Notes: generated from the letters alone by a model not told the origin. A stretch of DNA of 64,000 nt from CAZUAQ01 sp964618455 (GCA_964618455.1 CAZUAQ010000013.1:1-64000), one strand, 5' to 3'. Shown: positions 53,287-61,742, counted from the stretch's first letter. Translations and numbers: made by a program.

Positions 53287-55770
53287 TCACGCGTGAAGCA
53301 GGCGACCGTCGGCCATGGGCTGCCATTCTCTTAAGCCTGTCCACAGGTACGCCTCGTCCCCGTCCAGCGCGACCAGGTTGACCCAGCCGTTGCCGACCAG
53401 GTCCCGCACGGACGAATGCTTCTGAATGATCGAAGCAATGGCATCCCGAGGCGCTTCAATCACCGTGAGCAGGCGCAGAGGTTCGTGCTGAAACGCGTTC
53501 CCATCATGCACGGATTGCCACGGCAGCCCGGTCATCAAATCGCCGCCGTTGCCTTCCAGAATGCCCAGTTGGCCCACGACGTTATGGATCGCCTTGTTCC
53601 CGCTTCCAAAACTGCGGTTGTCCACCGTCGAGGCGTAGTACTGAAGATTGATCCAGCTGGCCACCACCATCGGCGCCGTCATGATCAGTTCCAGCACTTT
53701 GTGATCCGGGTCCCGGCGATGATCGTAGCTGTGCATGAACGTCCGTCCGCCCAGGTCCAGACCACGCGTCCGCTCGCGCGGGGCCACGATGAACGCGGCG
53801 TTTCCCGCCAGCGCCCACTCCGGTCGGACTTCCGACCAGTCGCCGCTGCGCCGAAAGAGATCTTCGGCGGGCACATTTCCCATGCGCCGGCTTCGTTCGG
53901 CACGCGTCAGTCGGCCCGCCTCGGTCAGCGTGTCCTCCAACTCTGACAGATCATTCGCGAGCGTAGCCGGCACATCATCCCGATCAAGCAGTTCAATCTC
54001 GTCAGTCGTCGTATGGTGCAGGGCCGGAAGCACCCATGTGTCTTCGGGGAGCAGGAGATCACGAGACGCCAATGCCTGCCGCACCCGCGGATCGTTCAGC
54101 AACCCGGCGGCGACACGCGCATTTACCGCCCCGGAATGCCCTCCGCACGCGCCGCAATCCAGGCTCGCCCGATAAGGATTGTTGGCCACGTCGCTGCCAT
54201 GGCCGCACAGCACGACGAGTCGCGCGAAGCCCTCCGTCAAGCCTAAATTACGCAAGATGCCCTCGGCCATCTCGACCTGTTGCTCGAAGGGGACCTCATG
54301 CGTCAGGGCACGGTGGCTCGAGGATGCACGTCGGGAAGAACCGCCGCCATGCTTGCCCGGCAACTGCGTCAGGTAGAAGAGCCCCAGGGCTTCCACGAAC
54401 GGAAAACACGAGGCCGCCGACATCTTGAATCGTTTCCAGATGCGTTTCATCGCGCCGATGTGCTGTTGCTGTTGATGGGCATTCGATCGCATCGCCGGAT
54501 CGTCGGTTTTCCATTCCTCCCGCACGGTAAACGCGGGGGAGAGCAGCACGGGACATTGCGCCGGTCCGTGGTCGGCGCCCGGCGGTACGTGCTCGAGTGG
54601 CAGGCCGAAGAACCCGGCGAATCCGAAGGTGTCGATGTCGGGGTTGACTGCTTCCAGATGACGCCGAAGCACTTCCGAACGCACGTCGATGCAGAACACC
54701 ATTTGTGCCGCCGGTCGGGCGGACGGCGAGCGTCCAGGCTGCGATCGGCCCGTTTCCCGTGCCTCCTTCAACGCCGTCAACAGGGAACGTCGGTACGCTT
54801 GTTCTGCCGCCACCTGCCAGACGTACCCTGCCGCGATGTCCGGCGACAATCCGCGTTCGCGTGAAGGCGAATCGCCATCAAACCACACGGCAGAGAGATC
54901 CACCCATCCCGCTCGGGCGATGCCGAGTTCAAAGGCCAATCGGATCGCCAGCAACCCCACAAGATCCGAATCGGCCTGACCGACCCACTCCGCCTCACGC
55001 ACGCGGTACTTCACGTAACTCGCCCAGCCCGCGATCGAATACATCACGCAGAGCAGATAGGACTTGCGGTCTCTTTCGGGCACACTCAGTTCATCGAGGA
55101 TGTGGTTGATGGCGGCCTGCGGGGCCTCCGGCAGTTCCCCGATCAGCCGATGAAAATCCTTCAGCCCGAGCTTGTGCATCCGGCGGTTGTGGACCGCGCT
55201 GATGCGCCACGCCTCGTAGAGGGAACGATCCTTCCAGGGGCTCTTCCACACGGCCTGGCCCTCATCATAATGGGCCGCGCAATGCTGGGAGATCTGCTCG
55301 ATGATCGCCTCCTGCCAGGGCATACCGCGCTGCCGATCCACCCGTTCGGCCAGGGTGGAATACCGGCGTCGATCAGGCCCATCCGCGTCCGTCTCGGACG
55401 TCTCTGCCCAGTGCATCACCTCGTCGACCGTCAGCGAGCCGAACGCATCGGGATCTTCGGCCGAACATTGCCGAAGCGCGGTTTCCAGGTCTGCAGTCTC
55501 GATCTGACCGGACGTCAGCTTCTCGCGAAAATGCGCCGGCGGCATCAGCAGGCGGCAGTCGCGAAGTTCCCGCATGGCCTGGATCGTTTTCGTCATCGGC
55601 TGATCCGACCAGCCCAGGAACGGGTTGACCGCCACGAAGTCCTGAAGCGGCCACAGCGGCGGAATCAGGTTCTCGATGTCGGCGAGGATTTCGATCAATG
55701 TATCGGATTCCTTCGGGCACTCGTCGGTCGAGGCCAGGGTCGCAGTTTCGCAGAGGCTGGCGTTCTTCAT
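53287..55770 (-). CDS. dabA: DabA, zinc subunit of the DAB inorganic carbon accumulation complex (DUF2309)
   Basis: An 827-residue protein of the family formerly called DUF2309. DabA is a peripheral, carbonic anhydrase-like subunit that converts CO2 to bicarbonate in a one-way, energy-coupled manner with DabB. The four expected zinc/active-site residues are present: Cys360 and Asp362 in VFCIDVRSE, His524 in LCGHGSD and Cys539 in SLDCGACGG; the last two numbers match those reported for the Halothiobacillus protein. PLQDFVAVNPFLGW near the N-terminus is also typical. The start at 55770 has AGGAG 9 bp upstream; the frame continues to 55809. It follows dabB after 67 bp and converges with the carbonic anhydrase gene. 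Confidence 0.93.
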   Translation of the reverse strand: MKNASLCETATLASTDECPKESDTLIEILADIENLIPPLWPLQDFVAVNPFLGWSDQPMTKTIQAMRELRDCRLLMPPAHFREKLTSGQIETADLETALRQCSAEDPDAFGSLTVDEVMHWAETSETDADGPDRRRYSTLAERVDRQRGMPWQEAIIEQISQHCAAHYDEGQAVWKSPWKDRSLYEAWRISAVHNRRMHKLGLKDFHRLIGELPEAPQAAINHILDELSVPERDRKSYLLCVMYSIAGWASYVKYRVREAEWVGQADSDLVGLLAIRLAFELGIARAGWVDLSAVWFDGDSPSRERGLSPDIAAGYVWQVAAEQAYRRSLLTALKEARETGRSQPGRSPSARPAAQMVFCIDVRSEVLRRHLEAVNPDIDTFGFAGFFGLPLEHVPPGADHGPAQCPVLLSPAFTVREEWKTDDPAMRSNAHQQQQHIGAMKRIWKRFKMSAASCFPFVEALGLFYLTQLPGKHGGGSSRRASSSHRALTHEVPFEQQVEMAEGILRNLGLTEGFARLVVLCGHGSDVANNPYRASLDCGACGGHSGAVNARVAAGLLNDPRVRQALASRDLLLPEDTWVLPALHHTTTDEIELLDRDDVPATLANDLSELEDTLTEAGRLTRAERSRRMGNVPAEDLFRRSGDWSEVRPEWALAGNAAFIVAPRERTRGLDLGGRTFMHSYDHRRDPDHKVLELIMTAPMVVASWINLQYYASTVDNRSFGSGNKAIHNVVGQLGILEGNGGDLMTGLPWQSVHDGNAFQHEPLRLLTVIEAPRDAIASIIQKHSSVRDLVGNGWVNLVALDGDEAYLWTGLREWQPMADGRLLHA

Positions 55771-55837
55771 CGGCAATACTCCTTCTCTCACATTCCAGGC
55801 TTCATGCATCGGCGCAGGTGTTCAAACAGTGGAGTCG

Positions 55838-57442
55838 TCAGGGGGAGGCCATACGCTCGCCCCACAGGCGAGCGGTCCATCGTTTGATGGGAATGTCGCA
55901 GTAGAAGCCATTCATGGCATGCACATAAAGCTCCCGCGTCCACGATACGTCCGGGTGGCTCCGTATGAAGTGCTGGAACCCGAGCAGAAGCACGAAGACT
56001 CCCGCGATCACAAACATGACCGCGATATGGATCAGGAATCCCACGCCGTCGGGAGCGACGACAGGCATGGGCAGAAGCGACTTGCTCAGCAGAGCGAGGC
56101 TCGCGTAACCCAAACTGACCAGGACGCCCGCCACAACTCCCGACAGGAAAACCAGTCGGGACCTCGAAGTGAGCACGTCCATCATCAACTGCGCGATGGC
56201 CAGCGTCATGACCAGGCAGAGCACCGCCTCATTCAGCAGGAAGGCTCCCGAGGCGGCGAACTTCACCCAGGCGATGGCCGAAATCGGCAAGGCCAGAAGA
56301 AGTGCCGCTGCCATGCGCCCCCCCATGCCGGCCTTCGAAGGCGTCGATACAGGGATCCCCCGCAACGCGGTAGCCTCGTCGATCACGCTGCCGGAATTCA
56401 GGAACGCGTACGCCTTGTACAACGAGTGAGCCACGAGGTGGACCATGGCCAGCGTGAACGCGCCGAGCCCGCACTCGAGCATCATGAAGCCCATCTGGGC
56501 GATCGTCGAGTAGGCGAGCATCTTCTTGATGCTCGTCTGCGTCATCATGACCAGCCCGGCGAAGATGGCGGTGAACGCGCCGCCCATCGCCAGCAGGCTC
56601 AGCGATTCCGGGCTCAGGACGACGATGGGGCTGAGGCGAAGGATCAGGAATCCACCGGCATTGATGATGCCCGCGTGCATCAACGCGGACACCGGCGTGG
56701 GGGTCTCCAGCGTGTCCGGCAGCCAACTGTGGAAGGGGAACTGCGCCGACTTGGTCATCGCTCCGAACACCAGCAGCGTTCCAATGATCGCCGGGATCCA
56801 AGAGCTCCACTCCCCGCTGCCGAGCAACGCGTCGGCGCGAGCGAAGACCGTATCGAAGTTGCAACTGCCGAAATAGATGTAGGTGAGCACGATGGTGCCG
56901 ATCAGGAAAGCGTCCCCGATCCGGCTGATCAGGAATTTCTTTCGCGCGGCCCAGATCGCCTTTGGACGGTGGCCGTAGTGGATGAGCAATCGGTGCAAAC
57001 CGAAGCTGGTCAGCATCCACGTGGCGGTATAAGTCACCAGATTATGACAGACCACCAGGAACATCACGGAACCCAGTGTCAGGCAAAGCCACTTGATGAA
57101 CTCACCCTGCCGGGGATCGCCGTCGAGGTAGCGAATCGTGAATCGCACGATGACCCACCCCAGCGTCGTTATGAGCAGGAGCATGATCGTGCTCAGTGTG
57201 TCGAAGTAAACGCCCAGGTCGACGAGGGCGGACCATCCCGCCGAAACATGGAGCGGCCCGTAGATGGTCCGCCCGGCCGTGGCGAGCAGGGCCAGCGCCA
57301 ACCCGAGACCGGCAACGACGACGCTGAAGTGCCGCATGCGCCCGACATGACGATTGGCAACCGCGATGGGCGTGAAGCCCAACAGGAGAAACAGAATAGC
57401 CGGTCCGACGATAGTGATCAGATAAGCGGTGGTCATCATCAT
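55838..57442 (-). CDS. dabB: DabB, NuoL-like membrane subunit of the DAB complex
   Basis: A 534-residue, about 14-helix membrane protein of the NADH dehydrogenase subunit 5/MrpA family. The antiporter-like core is clear: TKSAQFPFHSWLPDTLETPTPVSALMHAGIINAGGF and KKMLAYSTIAQMGFMMLECG. WMLTSFGLHRLLIHYGHRPKAIWAARKKFLISRIGD resembles the variant found in DabB proteins rather than complex I. No other nuo genes are nearby and dabA follows directly, so it should couple the ion gradient to DabA. ATG codons occur at 57442, 57439 and 57436; the last has the better spacing from GGA. It begins 47 bp after the purK stop on the same strand, with only a weak hairpin between. Confidence 0.92.
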   Translation of the reverse strand: MMMTTAYLITIVGPAILFLLLGFTPIAVANRHVGRMRHFSVVVAGLGLALALLATAGRTIYGPLHVSAGWSALVDLGVYFDTLSTIMLLLITTLGWVIVRFTIRYLDGDPRQGEFIKWLCLTLGSVMFLVVCHNLVTYTATWMLTSFGLHRLLIHYGHRPKAIWAARKKFLISRIGDAFLIGTIVLTYIYFGSCNFDTVFARADALLGSGEWSSWIPAIIGTLLVFGAMTKSAQFPFHSWLPDTLETPTPVSALMHAGIINAGGFLILRLSPIVVLSPESLSLLAMGGAFTAIFAGLVMMTQTSIKKMLAYSTIAQMGFMMLECGLGAFTLAMVHLVAHSLYKAYAFLNSGSVIDEATALRGIPVSTPSKAGMGGRMAAALLLALPISAIAWVKFAASGAFLLNEAVLCLVMTLAIAQLMMDVLTSRSRLVFLSGVVAGVLVSLGYASLALLSKSLLPMPVVAPDGVGFLIHIAVMFVIAGVFVLLLGFQHFIRSHPDVSWTRELYVHAMNGFYCDIPIKRWTARLWGERMASP

Positions 57443-57489
57443 GTCCGTGGTGCCTGTGAGTTCCTGGCATATTCCCAGGCGTTGAGAAT

Positions 57490-58680
57490 CTATGCCATGC
57501 AGGGGGCGGTCGAATCCGCATCAGCGCGAACGCGGAGCGCATCGCGCGCTTCCAGAGCCCGTCGTCGAGCTTCATCCGCCGTGGAGCCTGTGGCGGTCAG
57601 GTGGCCCATCTTTCGGCGGGCACGGGGGAATTTTCCGTACAGATGCAAAGCCACATTCGGTCGGCGAAGTACCCCGGACCAGTCCGGTTCGCCATCCTCC
57701 CAGAGATCCCCCAGCAGATTCGCCATGGCCGCGGGGCTGCGCAGAGTCATGGGCGAGAGGGGCAGGCCACACAGGGCGCGCACCTGCTGCTCGAACTGGC
57801 TGACGTCGCACGCCTCGAGGGACAGGTGTCCCGAATTGTGCGGACGCGGGGCAAGTTCGTTGATCAGCAGTTCGCCATCCGCACGATGGAACATCTCCAC
57901 GCATATCAGGCCGACCAGGTCGAGATTCTCGGCCACCGATCGTGCCAGCGCGGCGGCCGCGGTGGAAACGTGGTCCGGAACCTGCGACGGCACGCTCGAC
58001 AGATCGAGGATGTGGTGCACGTGCCGGTTCTCGATCGGCCCGAACGTCGTGACCTTCCCGTCACTCCCGCGCGCAACCAGCACCGACAGTTCGCACGTGT
58101 ACTCGACCCACTGTTCGCACAAGACATCCACCTCGCCAAGCGCGTGCCAAGCTTCCACCGGGTCGGCATTCCGATCGAGCCGGATCTGGCCGCGCCCGTC
58201 GTAGCCTGTCGTGGCCCTTTTGAGGACGCAGGGCCGACCGACGCGGCTCATTGCCGGATCGATATCAGAGCGTGAGCGGATCGGATGATGCAGCGCGGTC
58301 GGCAGGCCATGGCGGTCCAGAAACGCGCGCTCCGTCAGACGGTTTTGGGCAATGCCCAGCGTGGCTGGTGAAGGTCGCATGCGTGTATGATTCGCTGCCT
58401 GTTCCACCGCCGCCACCGGGACGTTCTCGAACTCCAGCGTGATGGCGTCACAGGCTTTCGCGAACTCGATGACCGCGGATGTATCTTCGAACGGCGCGCG
58501 GATGTGGCGGTGTGCCCGGGCTCCGGCAGGACTGTCCGGTTCCGGCGCGAAGACGATCGTGCGGTAACCCATGCGCTGCGCCGCCGCGACAAACATCGCC
58601 CCCAGTTGCCCTCCGCCGAATACCCCCAGCGTGCTGCCGGGCAGGATGATCTGTTGTTCGTTCGCCGGGTCTTCCATCAT
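57490..58680 (-). CDS. purK: N5-carboxyaminoimidazole ribonucleotide synthase
   Basis: A 396-residue ATP-grasp enzyme of purine synthesis: AIR + ATP + bicarbonate to N5-CAIR. The N-terminal GVFGGGQLGAMFVAAAQRMGY, the ATP-binding RPCVLKRATTGYDGRGQ, EQWVEYTCELSVLVAR and the catalytic INELAPRPHNSGHLSLEAC are all present. It overlaps purE by 4 bp (ATGA, 58677-58680), so the pair is translationally coupled. It is followed by dabB and dabA. As PurK uses bicarbonate directly, the neighbourhood suggests a supply link. Confidence 0.95.
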   Translation of the reverse strand: MMEDPANEQQIILPGSTLGVFGGGQLGAMFVAAAQRMGYRTIVFAPEPDSPAGARAHRHIRAPFEDTSAVIEFAKACDAITLEFENVPVAAVEQAANHTRMRPSPATLGIAQNRLTERAFLDRHGLPTALHHPIRSRSDIDPAMSRVGRPCVLKRATTGYDGRGQIRLDRNADPVEAWHALGEVDVLCEQWVEYTCELSVLVARGSDGKVTTFGPIENRHVHHILDLSSVPSQVPDHVSTAAAALARSVAENLDLVGLICVEMFHRADGELLINELAPRPHNSGHLSLEACDVSQFEQQVRALCGLPLSPMTLRSPAAMANLLGDLWEDGEPDWSGVLRRPNVALHLYGKFPRARRKMGHLTATGSTADEARRRALEARDALRVRADADSTAPCMA

Positions 58681-59186
58681 TCCCTTTCCAACTCCATGTT
58701 CAGGACGGCTTGGCTTTGCTTGCGTACGAAGGCATCCATTTGGCCCGCGAGCGTGTTGTCCTCACCGGCCAGCATCCGAACGGCAAAGAGGGCGGCATTC
58801 CGGGCACCCGAGTCGCCAATCGCGAACGTGGCCACTGGGACGCCGCCCGGCATCTGGGCGATCGACAGCAGAGAATCCAGACCGTTCAAGGCCCGACTTT
58901 GGACCGGCACGCCGAGGACCGGGACGCGCGTCCACGCGGCCACCATGCCGGGCAGGTGAGCGGCGCCTCCCGCGCCGGCGATGATCGCGCGCAAGCCGCG
59001 CTCGGCCGCCGTCCGGGCGTATTCCGCCATCCGGTCCGGCGTGCGATGGGCGGAGACCACCAGCGCCTCGAAAGGCACGGCAAATTCGTCCAGCACGTGG
59101 GCAGCGTGCTTCATGGTCGGCCAGTCGGACTGACTTCCCATGATGAGGCCGACGAGCGGTTTATTGGCCTGTGCTGTTTCACTCAT
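58677..59186 (-). CDS. purE: N5-carboxyaminoimidazole ribonucleotide mutase, class I
   Basis: A 169-residue enzyme converting N5-CAIR, the PurK product, to CAIR. GLIMGSQSDWPTMKHAA, VVSAHRTPDRMAEYA with the catalytic His, and IAGAGGAAHLPGMVAAWTRVPVLGVPV are typical of class I PurE. The start MSETAQANKP at 59186 gives normal length; the frame is open to 59267 but without homology. It is the first gene of the purE-purK-dabB-dabA series and divergent from the winged-helix gene at 59415, with 228 bp between them. Confidence 0.95.
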   Translation of the reverse strand: MSETAQANKPLVGLIMGSQSDWPTMKHAAHVLDEFAVPFEALVVSAHRTPDRMAEYARTAAERGLRAIIAGAGGAAHLPGMVAAWTRVPVLGVPVQSRALNGLDSLLSIAQMPGGVPVATFAIGDSGARNAALFAVRMLAGEDNTLAGQMDAFVRKQSQAVLNMELERE

Positions 59187-59339
59187 GCGTGTTCTTCGAT
59201 CTCCGACTCCAACACAGGGCTGCCGCCAGATGGCTTGGAATTCCTGAGTTCCACGGGCCAGATCCAACTTTTATGGGTTCGATTCGGCCCGAAAATGTCT
59301 TGAGAAGATTCCGTATTAGAGGTATCTTTTTTCACGAAT

Positions 59340-59356
59340 CCAGTTGCACGAACTGG
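59340..59356. promoter_or_regulatory. palindromic operator candidate in the purE/regulator intergenic region
   Basis: CCAGTT-GCACG-AACTGG is a perfect 6-bp inverted repeat with 5-bp spacer. It touches the -35 of the regulator promoter, so a dimeric protein bound here would affect that gene and possibly the divergent purE operon. Confidence 0.5.
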
Positions 59357-59382
59357 AAAACCTGAAAATCTTTTCGTATAAT
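59354..59382 (+). promoter_or_regulatory. sigma-70-like promoter of the winged-helix gene
   Basis: A perfect -10 TATAAT (59377-59382) stands 17 bp after TGGAAA (59354-59359, 4/6 to TTGACA). The start point would be about 25 bp before the ATG at 59415. The overlap of its -35 with the palindrome suggests autoregulation. Confidence 0.65.
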
Positions 59383-59414
59383 AAGGTCGCAGCAGCGGGA
59401 GTCAAGAGGAAATC

Positions 59415-59747
59415 ATGAAAAAAAAAGGCATGATTGAGCGGAACCAACGCCCCTGGACCTTTCTGACCAACCACTCGCACGTCCTGTTATGCCTGGCGGA
59501 GGATCCGGAGATGCGCCTGAAGGATGCGGCCGAGAAGGTGGGGATCACCGAACGGGCCGTGCAGTCCATTGTGCTGGATCTCGAGCAGGCGGGAGCCGTC
59601 ACCCGCGAGCGGGTCGGACGGCGAAACAGGTACCGATTGAATCCGGAGCACTCGCTGCACCATCCGGTGGAGGAGCATTGCGAAATCCGGGACCTGATCG
59701 AGATGGTGCTCACGAGCCGGTCCAGGAATACCACGGTTCGCGCCTGA
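59415..59747 (+). CDS. small winged-helix transcriptional regulator
   Basis: A 110-residue DNA-binding protein. HSHVLLCLAEDPEMRLKDAAEKVGITERAVQSIVLDLEQAGAVTRERVGRRNRYRLN (about 21-77) is a MarR/ArsR-like winged helix: helix-turn-helix followed by a wing with basic residues. The C-terminal 30 residues probably aid dimerisation. The start ATG is followed by a run of nine A (59418-59426), and a second ATG lies at codon 6. AGAGGA lies 6 bp upstream of the first ATG. It diverges from the purE operon and carries its own promoter with a palindrome, so local control is plausible but its effector is unknown. Confidence 0.82.
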   Translation: MKKKGMIERNQRPWTFLTNHSHVLLCLAEDPEMRLKDAAEKVGITERAVQSIVLDLEQAGAVTRERVGRRNRYRLNPEHSLHHPVEEHCEIRDLIEMVLTSRSRNTTVRA

Positions 59748-59794
59748 AGACATACGGCGGCGGTCTGGGGAAAGGCGCAGTCACCCCATAAGAA

Positions 59795-59826
59795 CGCCCG
59801 GCGAGCGGGGAGAAACTCACCGGGCG
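59795..59826. terminator. bidirectional terminator between the regulator and the BACON/EF-hand gene
   Basis: CGCCCGGCGAG (59795-59805) pairs with CTCACCGGGCG (59816-59826), 11 pairs with one G:T. On the minus strand TTCTTAT follows, fitting termination of the gene ending at 59858; it may also end the regulator transcript. Confidence 0.7.
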
Positions 59827-59857
59827 GATTCAATGTTTAGAAGTTGCGTCCGTCGAC

Positions 59858-61387
59858 TCATTGATGGCAAAGCGTATCGCTGACCGCCACGTTGGCTCCG
59901 CTCAAACACTGAAGGAACCGCGTCAGGTCATCGGCGTCAACGTCGCTATCGTTATCCAGCTTCGCATTCGCACACGTCGGCTCGTTCTGGGCAATGCCCG
60001 CGCCCGAGAAACAACTTTGAAACTTACCGAAGTCGGTGGAATCAACATCGTTGTCCAGGTCGAAGTCCGGCTTGGCGAAACTCGGCGAGCCGAGCGTCAG
60101 CGTGACCGCAATCGTCTGGGGCGTATTCGTCGCATCGGGATCGCTGATGGTGATCGTACCGTTATGTGTCCCGTCCGACAGGCCGCTGGTGTTGTAACTG
60201 ACGGTATGGTTATTCGTTCCTCCGGTCGACGAGCCCGACGTCGGTGAGACCGACAGCCAGTTCACGTTGTCCGTGATGGTGTAGTCGAGAATTCCTCCGC
60301 CACTGTTCGAAATCGAGATCTGATCATTGCTCGGGTCCCCGCCCCCGGCCGTGGCCGAGGGACTCAGGCTGGACGGTGAACGTTGAATCGTCGGCGGGCT
60401 CTGGTCATAGCCGACACCCACGATGATCGCGAAGAGATCCCGCCCCGGCTCGGCGTTCGTGCCGTGATACCAGATGCCGTCAGGGTAATTGTCCTGTGTC
60501 GTGGCGTAGGCATTGAATCCGCCGCCATCGGTCGCTTCCGCCCGAATCGCATACGTCTGGCCCGGCGTCACGGGTACATCGTTCAATCCCCAGTTGACCG
60601 TCACCTGCTTGAACTCCCCGGAGAACACCTCGCGCGAGGTCGTCCACGGTCCGACCATCGGACCGGTCGGACCGCCCTCGCGGATGCTTGCGCGGTAGAA
60701 GAACTTGGGGTTTTGAATTCCCCGCGTCACGAAGATCTGCGCGCTGACGATCCGGTTCACGCCCGGCGGAACCACGAACGTCTGCGCCTGGTAGGTGTCC
60801 CATCCACCGCTCAACAGGACCTTGGCGTCACTCTGGGTGCCGTTGGGTTCCTGGAAGAACGACGGGTTGCAGTTGCCGTCGAACCCACCCGCCTGGTTGA
60901 TGCCGTCGACCAGGTCGTACTGGTACACGGGCGAGTTCGGAAATGTTGTGATGGCCGAGTCGTCCGCCACGTACATCCAATGGGTGATGTACGAGTAGAA
61001 CTTCCCTTGCGGCGGATTCTGCCAATAGAAATTCGGCGTATTGTCCGCCGGCGTCGGCGGATTGGCGATGGTGATGTCGTACGCGCAATTGTTGGTGTCC
61101 AACGGGTTGAGGCGGTTCCATCCGCTGCCGTCGGTCACGCCGAAGATGGCGTTGGGGTAGTTGCTGGCATTGGTCACGCCGATGTTCACGCCCTTGGACC
61201 CGTCCTCACGGAACAGGTGGTTCTCGATGGTCAGGGATCCGGCGTTTTCAATGTTGCCGATCTGGCGATAATGAACCAGCACCCAGCGCGGACCCGCATG
61301 GGCGACGTGGGGCAAGCAGGTCAGCAGGGCGAAGACCGCCACGCTCGACACGACAATAAAACGAAGACCCAAGAGAGGATGACGCAT
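59858..61387 (-). CDS. secreted BACON-like protein with C-terminal EF-hand (dockerin-like) tail
   Basis: A 509-residue secreted protein. The signal peptide (MRHPLLGLRFIVVSSVAVFALLTCLPHVAHA) is followed by a long domain of unknown fold rich in Asn, Thr and Gly, including TPGQTYAIRAEATDGGG. A BACON-like domain (ISISNSGGGILDYTITDNVNWLSVSPTSGS) and an EF-hand pair with four cysteines (DFDLDNDVDSTDFGKFQSCF; DSDVDADDLTRFLQCLSG) end the chain. The last 150 residues are close to the protein at 50338-52161, indicating a shared module. The start at 61387 was preferred for its signal peptide. No enzymatic motif is seen. Confidence 0.8.
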   Translation of the reverse strand: MRHPLLGLRFIVVSSVAVFALLTCLPHVAHAGPRWVLVHYRQIGNIENAGSLTIENHLFREDGSKGVNIGVTNASNYPNAIFGVTDGSGWNRLNPLDTNNCAYDITIANPPTPADNTPNFYWQNPPQGKFYSYITHWMYVADDSAITTFPNSPVYQYDLVDGINQAGGFDGNCNPSFFQEPNGTQSDAKVLLSGGWDTYQAQTFVVPPGVNRIVSAQIFVTRGIQNPKFFYRASIREGGPTGPMVGPWTTSREVFSGEFKQVTVNWGLNDVPVTPGQTYAIRAEATDGGGFNAYATTQDNYPDGIWYHGTNAEPGRDLFAIIVGVGYDQSPPTIQRSPSSLSPSATAGGGDPSNDQISISNSGGGILDYTITDNVNWLSVSPTSGSSTGGTNNHTVSYNTSGLSDGTHNGTITISDPDATNTPQTIAVTLTLGSPSFAKPDFDLDNDVDSTDFGKFQSCFSGAGIAQNEPTCANAKLDNDSDVDADDLTRFLQCLSGANVAVSDTLCHQ

Positions 61388-61742
61388 CCTGATGATCCTT
61401 CTCGGCCTGCTGAATGGAAATATTGCACAAGGGCCGACCCCGACCGGACCATCCCGCAACAGGCTCACGGGACGTCGGACCAGGCGACGCAACAATGATT
61501 CGACACGTGTTTTCTCAGAATGGTGGCCCGAGGGAATCTCAAGGCCATCCGCGACTTACGACTCTGCTTCATTATACCCGCTCATGGTGAAATACAAACG
61601 AAAAACCGCTACTGAAGGCTTATAGATTTACGCGCCTGGGAAAAAACAACCATCTCGCACCCGAACGCGGGTGACACAGGTGGCATTCGAGATTCGGGGT
61701 GGGGCGGAGTCGAGCGGGTCACTGAAACCGGTTCGCTTCAGG
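61388..61742. other. 355-bp divergent spacer
   Basis: It separates the BACON/EF-hand gene and anmK. A minus-strand promoter candidate is at 61571-61599, which would give the former a leader of about 175 nt. Otherwise no feature is supported. The anmK frame is open back to 61671. Confidence 0.5.
61571..61599 (-). promoter_or_regulatory. promoter candidate for the BACON/EF-hand gene
   Basis: On the minus strand a perfect TATAAT (61571-61576) stands 17 bp after a weak GTTTGT (61594-61599). The transcript leader to the ATG at 61387 would be about 175 nt. Confidence 0.4.

Noticed and set aside
55838..57442. NADH dehydrogenase subunit 5 (nuoL) or Mrp antiporter subunit
   Set aside because: No other complex I or Mrp genes are present, and the adjacent DUF2309 gene with conserved zinc ligands identifies it as DabB.
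55676..58204. 842-codon open frame on the plus strand opposite dabA/dabB/purK
   Set aside because: It spans three unmistakable genes on the other strand and has a low-complexity Arg/Gln/His-rich product.
43496..61387. Possible cellulosome-type locus
   Set aside because: Three proteins carry dockerin-like tails, but no cohesin or scaffoldin gene is visible, and the conserved cysteines differ from classical dockerins.
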